From: Sphagnum compactum
Taxonomy: Eukaryota > Bryophyta > Sphagnopsida > Sphagnales
Direction of reading: 5' to 3'
Assembly (NCBI GenBank): GCA_965153455.1
Contig: OZ234500.1
Coordinates: 13,943,817 to 14,007,816, forward strand
Length of the DNA: 64,000 nucleotides
Positions 50,647-63,212 of this stretch are shown here, piece by piece (the first letter of the stretch is position 1; the number at the start of each line of letters is the position of its first letter). Under the pieces are notes generated by a model. That model worked only from the letters and a program-made list of their open reading frames with translations, was not told where the DNA came from and made no database searches. Made by a program: the position numbers and the translations under genes.

Positions 50647-50899
50647 TCTAAAAGAGGATCTGATCTCTTGAAAAATAATAACTTAAAAGTCTTTCTCAAG
50701 GAAACTCAATTTTTTTGGTGGGTGAAATCGTTCGAGAAAAACAGGGGGAGTATGCACAAGACTTACCACAAAGATTCGAGAGTAAGGTATAATGCAAGAA
50801 AAATGGGCTGAAGAGAAGCAAAAACTAGTTAAAGTTCATCACGCTAGTACACCAAAAATTTCCACTCTAATAAGCAGCCAACAGAGTTTGTTTTTTAGG

Positions 50900-51159
50900 A
50901 TGTCGAGCTTCTCACGCGTGCCTACGTACCTTCCTAGCATCCAACTGCCCAACTCCCAATTCCTTGCAAAATCCCTTTCGGTGGAGAGATTCAACTCGTC
51001 CATCGCAACACGTTCCATGGCGGAAACCGACTGTCGGAGATCGAATTCTCGCGTTTTGCCTTCGACCGCAAGCCACGAAAAATGCTCGAAACTACCTACC
51101 TGTGGACTTCTTTGTCTCCTGAGTGCGCGTCTCTACCGACGTATCTACTTCGTCAGTAG
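50900..51159 (+). CDS. Possible first exon of a divergent gene (targeting-peptide-like)
   Basis: An ATG at 50,900 opens 86 codons up to a good donor (gtaggtac, G at 51,160). It points away from the 438-codon gene, whose start is 254 bp upstream. The N-terminus MSSFSRVPTYLPSIQLP.. is rich in Ser and hydroxyl residues and poor in acidic ones, like a plastid or mitochondrial transit peptide, with a second Met (MAETDC) later. The segment is richer in CpG than the surroundings, which fits a promoter-proximal exon. I cannot identify the product or confirm downstream exons. Confidence 0.3.
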
Positions 51160-51164
51160 GTAGG

Positions 51165-52735
51165 TACTCGGTAATCTTTTACGGGGTTTGTATGGGATGT
51201 TCAAAATTATATATCTTGGGAAAATTTAGCTCTATCTTGGCAGTTCTCAAAACTAAAGTTCTTGGATTTGCATTCACTTACAAAACTCTCCATTATTTGT
51301 AGTGTATCCTTTCATTCCTTAAAGATATCAATTAGTCCTAAGCAACGTCCTAATCCTTAATCCATTAGTTCTAAGCAACATGTTCTCCCTTTGACAAGAC
51401 GAGCTTCATGTCAGAGAGACCAGCTCGGGAATTCCAATCCTTGAAGGAAGGATTGAAATTTGAAACCCTGATAAATCCTCAAAGCTATGAGTTAAGCAGA
51501 GAGGATTTGTAATAACCGCAGTTATGTTCCTTGTCTGTGTGTCTGCTGGATCATCTACTCAATATATTTTACTGGTTGTCTTAACATTTCCATAGAAGAT
51601 ACTCAAACTTTCTCCCAAAATTCCAATGCGAAACCATTGCCGTTTCCTAACCTGAAGTAAGTTCATGGAATCCACATTCCACTCTGGTATGGGGCCCAGC
51701 AATTTAACTTTTTGGAAATTCCAAGGAAGCTTGAGAAACCCAGCTGAATTTGTTTTCTAAATTGTTTTGGGAGGGGGGAAGTAGGGAAGAAGGGTTATGA
51801 GGTGTGGGAGAGTAATTTCGAGGAAGAGCTTGTTGATAGTTGTCCAGACACTCGCGTTCAACATCTGAATGGTTGAGTTTCTTTTTCCAAGTTGTTTCCA
51901 AAACTAATGAATATTTTTATTGGCAAAGAGGAAACATTCAATGTCGGGTAAAGCCCCAGGGTGCAGGCATTCCAAAATAAGGGGCCTAGGATGAGACAAT
52001 AGTTGAGTCTAGCCCCACATTTGTGAATGGCCCCCAGCTGTGGGTCTTACCCATTGAAAAGCTCAAGGCAAACCTTATCATAAGCCTGGACATGTGAAGA
52101 TCATGAGGTGTGATAGGAACACAAGGCAACTTATGTATAGGTGAAGGGCAGAGGACATTTGTTTGTTTGAAGGCATGGGAAATGAGGCAGATAGCCAGAG
52201 TTCCCTCTGCCTGAAAACAAATGAATGCCTACTGGCCCTGCCCTTCCCCCAAGTAAAAGAATCTGATCTATTCTTATTTATGCCCAAGCTATTGGAGGGG
52301 TATTGCTGATGGGCAGAAGGATGCAATTAAATTGCAATACTTTGGTTCGATATCCCAGAAATGCTTTTGGGTCAATTGCATATCTTTCTACACTATGTGA
52401 GATATTGCATAATCTACAAAACCTATAGATAGAACCACATGGGTTGAATCATTTTCGCCTAGTTCATGAAAGGAGTACTGTTTATGTCTAAAAAATTTCA
52501 ATTACCTTGTAATACCCCATTTGGGGTGTCCTAAAATGCCTTACATATTGATTCAAGTAAAGAAGGGTAAGGCAAAGTTGGACTCATTGATGGTAGAAGG
52601 TTGTGGACAAGCTTGAACAAAGTTATAGAGATTAAAAGTAAAATTTATTATTGAATGTTAGAATTCAGGTTTTGTGGAAAATAAAAATAAATAAAAGTTC
52701 TTTATTTAATAAGATTTGAATGATTTGTCTCAAAA
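51165..52735. other. Spacer or intron; one short coding-like stretch
   Basis: No gene is recognised. At about 51,391-51,508 (plus) a short open stretch reads EFQSLKEGLKFETLINPQSY and stops just after a possible donor (gtaata). It could be an exon of the divergent gene, but its phase does not fit the exon at 50,900 directly. Confidence 0.35.
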
Positions 52736-52959
52736 AAAAAATTAAACACATGATCTTTTACTTTTTTTAATTGTTCACATTTTAATAAAAAATGATATCT
52801 CTTCCATATAATAATCCTATGTATGATTGATTTTTATTTTTATTTTTAACATATAATGAATAATTTTTCACCTAAAATAGATTGTGACCAATATTTGCAC
52901 CAATAGTTACACCTAAAATAGGATAAGAATTCATGAAATATATATATGTTATATGTAAA

Positions 52960-53860
52960 TGTAATAATTAAATTAAATCTATATTTAATATAATGTCTTC
53001 CCATTGTTATGTATAATGCAATTTGTTTATGACGTTTTATTTTTTTTAATATTAAAAAAATCCAAAATATAACCTATTAATGATGTATATTGAATTAATG
53101 CATGTAATTGGATATTTATTATATGTAAATTGAAATTTAGGGAATAACATATCAAATAATTGCATTAATGCTCACTAATTTTGTCACACTTCAATTTTTA
53201 TTCCCTTTTGTATTGAAATATACTAAAATATGTATTTTCTTCACTTTTATTAAACCTAAAACACATGTGAAGTTTATTTGAATAAATGAATGGTTAATTA
53301 TGATTTAGAAAATATAAATGGTTCATAATCTATCAATTTTTTGTTTTCAAAATATTTTAATTGAAATTATAATATAATCATTTAATTAATATGTGAAATT
53401 ATATATATATATATATGCATTTCTAGATACATAATATTTGCCTAATTGTTTTGATTTGGTAAAATTTTAATTAAACATTAAACATAGTTTAAAGACATTT
53501 TCAACATCATAAACAACAATAATTCATTAATGGACCAATGCAAATTGGTTAATATATATATAAATGAATGTATTGCAAAATTAGCCACATTGATGGCAAA
53601 ATTTATAGGTGTAGTTGCAATACCTTCATAGTGTTTTCATAATGTCATTAACCATGAAATATATCAAGTTTTTCTCATACTTATTTCATGTTCAATATAT
53701 CATGCCATGTCCATATTATAACAAGTAAACAAGTGTATTGCAAAATTGGTCACATTGATGGTCTTGAACAAAATGTTGAAGTGTAAATGCAATATGCTCA
53801 TTATACTATTGATAAGTCCATTGACCATGAGACATAAGAATAAAGTTATTAAAAATTTTA
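52960..53860 (+). repeat. Direct duplication, first copy (partner 55,650-58,000)
   Basis: Landmarks in common with 55,650-55,800 plus 57,534-58,000 are aatttgtttatgatgttt, atgtatgtaattggata, tatgtaaatt, aaacattaaa(c/t)atag, aaagacattttca and ggtcacattgatggt. The offset is about 2,690 bp once the LTR is removed. The site at about 53,112-53,118 corresponds to the LTR insertion point and is empty here. Confidence 0.65.
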
Positions 53861-54319
53861 GTTTAAAAAAAATTCAAGCCATTGGGTGTTTGTGCTCGGG
53901 TTGCAATAGGCCAAGTTTTGTTGTTTATGCGTTGCAAAGATGTTGCTGCTACACATGCATAGGAAGCCTTGAGATGAACCAAGATCAAATTCCCAAGCCA
54001 CCAAAAGATCATCGTGAGTAAAAAATGGTGAAGACCCACCCACCCACATATCAAATCCTCCACTCCATTTTGAGAGCGACCATCATCTTTCTTTAGGTTT
54101 TTTACATCCTTTAAGGTTTTTAAATTTTGATCATTTGAATAATTTCAAGCATGCATGAAACACATAGTTTGTTTCAAACGACCAACCTGCCCATGAATCC
54201 TTCTAAAAAGCTTGTTTTCATCATCGGTCATGGAGGGAACTAACCATATGACGAATTTTTTTGATAATATTTGACAATAGACTTATAGATGTTGTGACAA
54301 GGCTTCATGGCCCACCTCG

Positions 54320-55140
54320 CCTCCAAACTCCCAACTCTCGCTCGCAATTTTGACTAACCTTGGACTCATGACTTTAACGTTGATTCCTGATTCATTTTGG
54401 ATTTTCGATTTTCACCCTATTCTCGATTTGCCCATGGCTCTTGCTCGCACTCTTGGGACCTTAGATTCTCACCTGCATTCCTTGGACCTTAGACTTTCAC
54501 ACAAACTCTCGCCCCCACTCCTGGAGCCCTTAACTTTCACATGGACTCCTACTTGCATTCCTAGGACCCTTGACTCCCACACGAACTCTCGCCCCCATTT
54601 TTGAAACCTTTGACTCTCGCTTTTCATGCGCCTTTCAATTCTCGTGCAGACTTTTGGCTCACGTGCACCTCTCGACTCCCACATAGACTTTTGCTTGCAC
54701 TTCTAGAACCCTTAATTCCCGCGCGAACTTTCACCCCCACTCCCGAAACCCTCGACTCTTGCCTTGCACACGCCTCTTGACTCCTACGTAGACTTTGGGT
54801 TTGTGCACACCTCTAGACTCACATGCAAACTCTCACCCCATTTTCGAAACCTTCAACTTTTGCCTCACATGTGCCTTTTGACTCCTACATAGACTTTGGG
54901 CTCATGCACACCTCTAGACTCTTGCACTGACTCCCGGCACTTACATTCCGGGGACCTTCGATTCCCCACCCCCACTCCCAGGACCTTCGATTCCCAATTT
55001 GCACGCACTTTTTGACTTTCAAATGGATTCTTGGGTTGCACGTGCCTCTTAATTCCCATTTGGATTCTTGCTCGCACTCTCGTGCCCCTCAATGTTTGTG
55101 CGAATTGTCACCCCCACTACTGAAACCCTTCACTCTTGTG
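54320..55140. repeat. Degenerate tandem repeat (cactctcgcccccact family)
   Basis: Many imperfect units of about 50-65 bp contain gactc(t/c)(c/t)a, actctcgccccca, tttgaaacc(t/c)t and tgcattcc(t)(a/g)gga phrases. The ORFs crossing it are incidental. Confidence 0.75.
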
Positions 55141-55796
55141 TCGATTAGGTGCGTCATGTTGGTTTAAACAACCCTGCTAGGTAATGTGGGTGGTGGTATA
55201 GTTTTTAAAAAGAACTCCTTCTTTACAGTGTAAGTTTTCTTAGATTCAAGTGTGTGTTTTTTGAAAGCTCAAACTAAGCTTTAATTTTCAAAAATATTAT
55301 CTTTATGATTTTTGTGATTTGTTATTTATTCTTTATGAGCATGAAGATCAAATGACCTAGTCTTGAATACAATTAGTGTTTCTGTTATATACAAGCATGT
55401 TAAATATATGTTAAGATGAACATTTTTTAGAAGTGTGGATGCAATCGTAGACAACAAATGAATTGCCAACTACAACCGAAGCTCATAGCCAAGATTGTCC
55501 AATTGACTAAAATGTTGACATTGACCAAGGTAAACAACCTAGCCTAACATAAGTAATAGGCTATTCATCTACTTGTTACATAAAATTATAATGTTTATTC
55601 ATTTTAATCCATATAATGTTTTTTTATAAAAAAAATAAGTTAAATATTTATTAAATATTTATATTAAATGTATTAATATAAACCCATTGTTATGTATAGT
55701 GTAATTTGTTTATGATGTTTCTACTTTCATAAAAAATTAAAAATAACCAAAATAAATTATTAACATTGTATATATTATTAATGTATGTAATTGGAT

Positions 55797-55801
55797 ACTA
55801 A
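55797..55801. repeat. Target-site duplication (actaa), left of solo LTR
   Basis: Exact copy at 57,529-57,533. Confidence 0.9.
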
Positions 55802-57528
55802 TGACGCACCCCCAAACTTCTTAAGAGACCAAATGTGCCCCCAAAGCGAAACGAGGGAAAAAGAAAAAATTGGGGCATGTTCCTTAATTCACAACACTTT
55901 GAAGGTAGGAGGCGTGTTGGAACTCCGAGATGGGACTAGGACGAATTCACAAATGAGAGTTCAAAATGAAATCAACATGCATGACTAAGAAAAGAGGGTG
56001 ATTAATGTAAGTTGAATGGGAATGGTGTGGCGAACTTAGTAAGGACAATCTCAAACATAAATTTTACATAGCCCGCAACCTTTGGGAAGAGGCGCTACTC
56101 CCCTCCTTATACTGTATTTTGTGCCTTTCCATGGGGATTACATCCAAATGTCACTTTTCCCTGGGATTCTCAAGTGAGAATCCCAAAACTAAAACTTTTG
56201 TTGTCCCAAAACTTTGAATGTTCATATCTTTTATCAATCAAATTTGTTTTGAAAATGAGAGGGCAATATCTTACAGCCTTCAAAAAGGTCTTTCCAATGA
56301 TGTATAGTATGTTCCAATCGAAGTTCATTTGACCCTTACTTTCAAGGGGTTTGTGGTCAGGAGTTAAATTTCCAATTTGATTCCCACCCATTTGTTTGAT
56401 TATAACTCATGCAAATCATATCTAAATGAACAATGTGAGGCCACTTTAAGCATCTACCCTTCAAAACCTTTTTAATGGTGTCCTAGGGGCCCAATTTGGT
56501 TTTTTTTGCCATTCTAACTAAGTTTCTAAACATTCGCAACTCTTGGACGAATGCAACTCTGTCGCAACCCCACTTTGAAGGAGTGTGAGGATGACACTCA
56601 CACTCCCGAAATGGGAACTTGGGACTCCTCCGGGGCTCCCAAAAACTCAGAGTTCAATTGCAAGGGTCAAAACACCTCACCTTGAGGTGTTATTTATACC
56701 GTTGGAAAGGTCTTGAAATGTAAATGTTGAAAATGGCCTCGCATGAGTCATTTGGACATCTGCAGCACAAGTTATGGACAAAAGAAGGGCCGAGAGTCAA
56801 ACTGGCAGTTTGACTCCCGACCACTAAAAGTCAAGAATCGACCCGACCCCGGTGTGTGCAAGTGGAATGCAACACACCGTTGAAAAGCTCTTGAGGAGAG
56901 CTACAAGTTTGCTTTAGACCTCATCTCAATCAAAGGTCTGAGCAAGGAGTTATGAACTCTCAAAGTCCCGGGAGTCCAAACCGGGACAGTTTTGGGACTC
57001 TTCCTTGGGAGTCCCGAGAAAAAGAGCCATTTGGATGTAGGTGCCGCAGAGTAACGCAGAGAATACAATATGGGGGAAGGTGGTGGCTTCCCTCGAGTCC
57101 GGGCCGTGGTGAGTCATGTGAGTCCAGGGTCGCCCATGGCTTGTTTTAGCACTGAAAGTGCTTCCGAAGGTGAACTAACCAACTTGTTGGTTGGTTTGAT
57201 GCAGGTTCGAGTAACTAAGTAAAGCTTGTCCCTCGCCCTAGTCTAATCCCGGAGCTTCAGCACGCCCCTCTACCCCTTTTAGTGCTGGAAGCTGGGAGCG
57301 TGCACTAAGTTCCAAACAATTCCGCTGTTTGACTTCTTTGAACCCAACTTGGGTCTAACAAGGAACTTGGGAGCGCATCAAACTCTCAAAGAGGGAGTGC
57401 ATTGGGCTCCATCCCTTGCATTCTTCCTCATTTGTGAAAATGTGTTTCACCCTTAAACGCATTTTTTTAACCTCATGGGCCCTTGCACTCCACATTTAGT
57501 TGCGAACCCAATGTTAGGGTTGCAACAA
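55802..57528 (+). mobile_element. Solo LTR, 1,727 bp
   Basis: Begins tgacgcacccccaaac, ends gggttgcaaca (TG..CA) and is flanked by the perfect 5-bp duplication actaa. It shares both termini and internal blocks with the nested LTR at 6,548-7,597, but is about 680 bp longer. Its GC-rich central part contrasts with the AT-rich host. No gag-pol sequence lies on either side. Flanking DNA rejoined across one duplication copy matches the empty paralogous site near 53,115. Confidence 0.92.
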
Positions 57529-57533
57529 CTAAC
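57529..57533. repeat. Target-site duplication (actaa), right of solo LTR
   Basis: Exact copy of 55,797-55,801. Confidence 0.9.
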
Positions 57534-58079
57534 TCTATGTAAATTGTGTTTGTGATTCATTAAATGTTTGTTTGAATATTTGGTTTCAATGATGACCCAA
57601 TTCTTTCCTTTTTTAAAATAGAAAAAAATCATTCCACAAGGACCTTGACTTCTTTCAATTAGGGTTTAGGGTTTAGGAATAAGGGTTTTAATTAAATTTT
57701 AAAACGTCAGTATTTAATATTATGTACGTATGGTCAATGTAATTTTTGAATTTTATGTAAATTTTATTTTACAATATATGAACTAATGATATACATACTT
57801 TTTAAATGTGTGGATTTATCAAATTTATTGCATTCTTAAATATATAGTATCTTAATTTTAAAAATATGTTAGAATTTTTAAGTAAACATTAAATATAGTG
57901 AAAAGACATTTTCAAAACTTATAAATGGACTAATGCAAAATTGTTGGTATATGTATATGAGGGTATTGTAATATTGGTCACATTGATGGTATAAGGTTTA
58001 CTTCAACAAAGTTCTGATGTGTAACTACAATACCCTCATTTGTACCATGGTTAAAATATTGTCACATATGGTGTGGGTA

Positions 58080-59060
58080 TTGTATTACTTTTAGGTTTTG
58101 TTAGGGCTATGCAATACCCCTCCAAGTTTCAAGGTGAATGCAAATATCCCAAGATGATATAAATATTACATTTAAATTCCATAACTTTGTTCAAGTGGAC
58201 CTTCTAACATCAATGCAAAGAACTTTACAATACTTTCATTTTTTTGAATCAATATGTCTAGCATCATAGAATGAGCATGGAATGAATATTTTTAGAAACA
58301 TTCTTTTATTTCATGGTTTGCAATATTATCGCAAAATGATGCAGGTATTATTTGTCTTCTAGGTTTTGCCAGGGTTATGCAATACCCTTGCAAATTCCAA
58401 AAGATATGTTATGGAGCCCAAAGGTTGTATGGAATACCCTTAGAGGGGTAGTGCATGTGAATTGAATAATTCTGGGCATGAGGAATACCCCCCCCGATAA
58501 CCTGAACCAAAATAATTGAACCCATGATAGTGTTTGCAAATTACCCCAAATAAGGCACTGCTTTCCTTTTAGGTTTTGGTTTGACTATGCAATACCCCTC
58601 CAAATTTTACTAGATATTGATGGAGCCAAACAATTTCTGATATACCCTAAAAGAGGTATCGCACATGCATTGAATAATTTTGGGCATAAGCAATACCCCT
58701 CCAATAGCTTAGACCAATATAATTCAATCAATAGTGTTTATAGATTATCTTCATGAGGATATTCCTTCTAGGTTTTGTTTGGGCAATGCAATACCCCTCC
58801 AAGAGCCCATGGTGTTTATGGATTACCCAAATAGGGTATTACTTCCTTTTAAATTTTGGTATGGCTATGCAATACCCTTTCAAAAATCTTTAGATATGAA
58901 ATGGATCCAGAGGATTTCTAATATACCTTTAAAGGGTATTCATGTGCATTGAGTAATTATGGGCACAAACAATACCCCTCCAATAGCATGGACCAAAATA
59001 ATTCAATCCATGGTGTTTACAGAGTACTTTCATGAGGGTATACTTTCCTTTTAGGTTAGA
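58080..59060 (+). repeat. Tandem repeat of about 200-280 bp (atgcaatacccctcc family)
   Basis: The phrases taggttttg..ctatgcaatacccctccaa (near 58,094, 58,360, 58,570 and 58,770) and caataccccttccaatagc-like / accaaaataattcaatccat (near 58,475, 58,690 and 58,966) alternate. Units are diverged and partly deleted. No coding content. Confidence 0.75.
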
Positions 59061-59429
59061 GCTTCTTATTTTTGGGGGTAAAGAAAGGGGTTTTTTTTAG
59101 TGCAAAACTAAAATCAAATTTTTGATAATTTCATCAAACATACATATAAGAAAACGTGAGAATGTATTTTTAACTATTAACAGAAGATGATGTAAAATGA
59201 AAGTAAAATGCATTAAATAAAAAAACATGGGTGACATGTGTCACAAAAATGTGCAAAAAATGACCAGATCCAAAACAACCCCACCCTAAAATGGGGAACA
59301 TGTCATAATGGTAAATAATGGTTGCCTCAAAGATAAATTGTTACCCTAAATCCTAAAGACCAAAATAACACCCAATTCAAAATTATTATAAGTTATGGGC
59401 TATTTGTATCACTACTGGAGGGGGATGGG

Positions 59430-61092
59430 ATCCCATCGGCCCTCCTGTACCACCTTAATGCAACCTTTACATCATGGGTGTGCCGTCACGTAAATACTTC
59501 GCGATTGGCCAATGTTATGTCCACAACATTAGCCACAAACATTTCCTTAGTGGTGCTTTAAACTCTAAAAACAAATAACACAATATAATAAGTATTACAT
59601 ATGAAATCTAAAACCTAGAATTCAAATAAAATTGCGTATGGCATTATTAGAAACTTACCAAAAATGAACCATTTTTTAATCATGGTATTGCGTAAGGAGG
59701 CCAATCTCCTTACGCTCGACCATTTTATTCGATGCAAACTTCTAGTTGTGCTCCATCCAAACACTTTTGAACGCCTTTGCATATTTGGCTTGAGTCACTC
59801 AAATCACAAGTGCAAGGTCCTCATTACACTCCAACTTGGCCTTCACATTGAAAGGGATGATGGCCCCCACACCCCATGCAATCATGCCAAGAAGCTAAAG
59901 AATGTGGTTAGAGGCTAGTTTAATAAGTGCGGGCTTAGGAACCTCAGGTGTGTATTGCAAATCAACTTGGAGCCTATCCCATTCCAAGTTTGCGTGCTTC
60001 TTAACCCTAGTAACTGCCTTCTATTCATTACACTGGAATCGGGCCAAAGGGTAATTCAAGACCTGCATTCATGGTCATGTGATCTTGATGCCTCGGGCCT
60101 TCTTCCTGAGTAGATGGGTGTCTAAGCTTGTTTGGTTCCATGGTCACATTGTGGCATGCTCACAAATGTCGTACCAAATTGTACGTGGCCAAATACGATG
60201 CATAACACCCATCAACCTTGCAAGCAAATTTTGGCCCATCCCTTGCCCAATGGATACCTTTTAGGGCAATTGGAAGAAGGTCAACCACATTTGAAATCAA
60301 AAAACAAAACAAAAAAACCTAATGTGAGACTTAATATTGTGGATGAAGGTTGCCCCCTACATGATGAAGGTATTGCATACATATATAAAAGACTATAACA
60401 CACGATGAGGGGTGTTGTACAGAAAGATAAAAGAATAACAACACAAGATGAGGGTATTGCTAAACTCTAGTGTTGAAATTTGCATAAAATGAAGCAAACC
60501 TTAAAAATAACAATATCACCTACAAAGCCTAAAGGTATTGCCTACATATCTAGACAAAAGAAAAATGCCCCACCCACCTTCTCAAATGGAGAAGGCAAAT
60601 GGCGCAACTAAAGGTTTATGGACCACGATTAAGGAAGGTATTATACTGACAAATTTGACAAAAAAATACTCCACCCATCCTCCCCACTTGAGATGATGGG
60701 TGGGGTAATAATTATAATAAGTGAAATTCAATGGCCATGTCATTTTCATCAATATGTGCATGAGGTTCAACATCTTCATTTGCATTCTTTTACTCCAGCA
60801 ATGAAGTAGCAGGATCTACATTTTCTTGGTCTTCTACCATCAAAATAGTTCTTTCCAAATCTATTTCAATTTGATTAGCATTTCCTTTAAATGTTTCCCC
60901 AACGTCTACATTCACTTCCACTTGCTCCTCTTCAACAATTTCATTTGGAACCACATCCTCAACACCCGCTTGCTATCCCATCACCTGAACCTCCAAATGT
61001 CTTTCATTCATGACACCTCCCATGCCATATATAACTTCTGCTAAAACTTGCTAATCTACTCTAACATTCTTTGCTTTCTTTTGCATTTGCAT
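59430..61092 (-). pseudogene. C2H2-finger gene of the MuDR-like element (copy 2, broken)
   Basis: The intron ends with gtgttag at 61,093 and ATG follows at once (61,092-61,090): MQMQKKAKNV, basic, then stops and acidic text (VVPNEIVEEEQVEVNVDVGE, about 60,900). Further down come a finger-like region (about 60,250-60,130), a HQDHMTMNA-like segment, NLEWDRLQVDLQYTPEVPKP (about 59,975) and LLGMIAWGVG. A donor ggtaagttt near 59,660 and an acceptor tttttag near 59,560 precede a last exon with TKEMFVANVV. The intron position and final exon match copy 1. Numerous stops and shifts make it non-functional. Confidence 0.65.
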
Positions 61093-61269
61093 CTAACACA
61101 AACACGAACACAATAGTATTTTAGTTCTTGGTCCATTTTCCACTTTCTTAGTTGTAACAAAAGACAAAATACAGACTACCATCAGCTGTAGTAGAAGACA
61201 AGAAGAAAACAACCACCAGTTATGTAGTAGATGTCGAGTAGAGGACCGCTAGAACTAAGACTTATAACA

Positions 61270-62720
61270 TTGGAAAAAAAAACACAATGACGAGGAACCA
61301 AGCTCCTCGTTGTCATGGCCTTAGGACCTCCATCACTTGAACAAAAAAAAAAAGACAACGAGGAGCTGACCTCTTTGTCGATGTGGGCTTGAATGACTTG
61401 CTACATTGGAACAAAAAAAACATGACGACAAGAAATCAAGCTCTTCATCATCATGTCCTTAGGACCTATAACACTAGAATTTTAAAAAAACATGACAATG
61501 AGAAGTTGAGCTTTTCGTTGTCACTAAACTCCTCGTTGTCACCGAGTTCCTTGTTGTTGAGGCCATGGGGACCTCCAGCACTTGAAAAAAAATAAGCACG
61601 ACGACAAGGAGCCAAATCCCTGGGACCTGTAACAATGGAACAAAAAAAACACGATGACAAGGAATCGAACTCCTCATCATTGTGTCCCTAGGACCAGCAA
61701 CATTAAAACAAAAGAACATGACAATGAAGAGCTAAATTTTTCATCATTGTGGCCTTGGGGACCTGTAACACTGGAACAAAAAAAAACACAATGACAAGGA
61801 GCCGAGCTCCTTGTCATTGTGTCCTTGGGACTTATAGCATTGGAACAAAAAAAAACACAATGACGAAAAGTTGATTTCCTCGTCATTGTGCACTTGAATG
61901 ACCTGCAACATTGGAACAAAAGAACATGACGACAAGGAGTTGAGCTCCTTATCGTTGTGGCTTTAGGGACTTGAAGCACTGGAACAAAAAAAACACGATG
62001 ATGAGGATGTGAACTTTTCGTCATCATGTCCTTGGGACCTGCAACATTATAATAATAAAAAACATGACGACAAGGAACCAAGCTCTTCATGTTGTGCATT
62101 TGAATGACCTGCAACATTGGCACAAAAGAACACAATGTCGAGGAGTTAAGTTCTTCATCATCATGGCCTTGGGGACCTCTAGTAGTTGAACACCAAAAAA
62201 AATGACAAAGAGGAGTTTGGCTCCTCATGGTCGTGTCCTTGGGACCTACAACATTAAAACAAAAAGAAAAACATGATGATGAGGAGGCGAACTCCTTGTT
62301 GTCATGCGTTTGAGTGACATGTAACAGTGGAACAAAAAAACACGACGACAAGGAGCTAAACTCCTCATCATTGTGGCATTGGGGACCTGCAACATTTGAA
62401 CAAAAAAAAAACATGATGACAAGGAGCCTAGCTCTTCATCATTGTGTCCATGGGACCTACAACATTGGAACAAAAAAAAACATGTCGTCGTGTTCTTGAG
62501 TGACTTGCAACATTGGAACAAAATAACATGACGCCAAACTCATCATCGTCGTGGGCTTGAGTGACCTGTAACACTGGAAAAAAAAAGCACGACGATGACG
62601 AGCTCCTTGTCATTGTGGCCCTAAAGACCTGCAACACTTTAACAAAAAAAACACGATAAGGAGGAATCAAGCTCCTCGTCATTGTGGCTTTTAGACTTGT
62701 AGCATTGGAATAAAAATCAC
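61270..62720 (-). repeat. Tandem palindrome array in leader intron (copy 2)
   Basis: About 22 units of about 65-70 bp. Each contains a fold-back followed by a spacer that reads on minus as T-run, gttcca.tgttgcagg. The best unit is perfect: 61,787-61,821, cacaatgacaaggagc / cga / gctccttgtcattgtg, with 16-bp arms and a 3-nt loop. Units at 61,925-61,960 and 61,990-62,030 show the same layout with variant arms; some mismatches become G-U pairs in the minus transcript. It lies between the donor at 62,766 and the acceptor at 61,093. A minus-strand frame of 245 codons across it is repeat translation. Confidence 0.85.
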
Positions 62721-62766
62721 CTTACTTAAACCCTAGAAAAACATAGAAGGGATGAAGGGAACTTAC

Positions 62767-63212
62767 CTTGTAGTTCTGTTGTTCTTCACGTTCTGCTCCA
62801 AGCTCCTCCCACCTAGGTGCTCCAAGTTCCTCCCCTTGTTTCTCTTCACTCTTTTGAAGCCCTACAACTATAAACCCTAGTCCCACTGAATCTCAAGTGT
62901 TGGTGATGGAGGAGAGCACAAGCACAAAAGAGGGGTGAGCAGAATGAGGGAGGTAGATGAGTTGGTAGGAAAAAGGGTGATAGGTAGGTTGGAAGGGTAA
63001 GTAGGAGTTCCCAAAAAAAAATGGTGTCAAGGGCGGTGGGCTAAAAAACTTAATCGAATGGGAGCCCGGGAGAAAAAATAGTGAGCTCCCAAAAAAAAAT
63101 TGAGGGGAAAAAATTGGCCTAGAGAAAAAAAAAAAAAACAAAAAACACTATTAACCAAATAGACTGACGCATAGGGGATAGTTTCATCCATCCATGAAAT
63201 TTCAAAACAGGA
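62767..63212 (-). other. Leader exon of copy 2, ending at a GTAAG donor
   Basis: Read on minus, the 3' part has ggaggaacttggagcacc, ggaggagcttggagcagaa and ctacaag followed by gtaagttccc (donor G at 62,766). It is the counterpart of 36,415-36,705. Confidence 0.5.

Larger units (their letters stand above)
55650..58000 (+). repeat. Direct duplication, second copy (split by a solo LTR)
   Basis: Partner of 52,960-53,860. It is interrupted by the LTR at 55,802-57,528. Confidence 0.65.

Noticed and set aside
57180-57240. tRNA-like ggttcga phrase
   Set aside because: No acceptor stem or anticodon arm can be drawn around it; it lies in the solo LTR.
61677-62414. A 245-codon minus-strand open frame across the palindrome array
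   Set aside because: It is the periodic translation of the array (repeated VFFCSN / DTMTRSS phrases), lies in a putative intron and has no domain.
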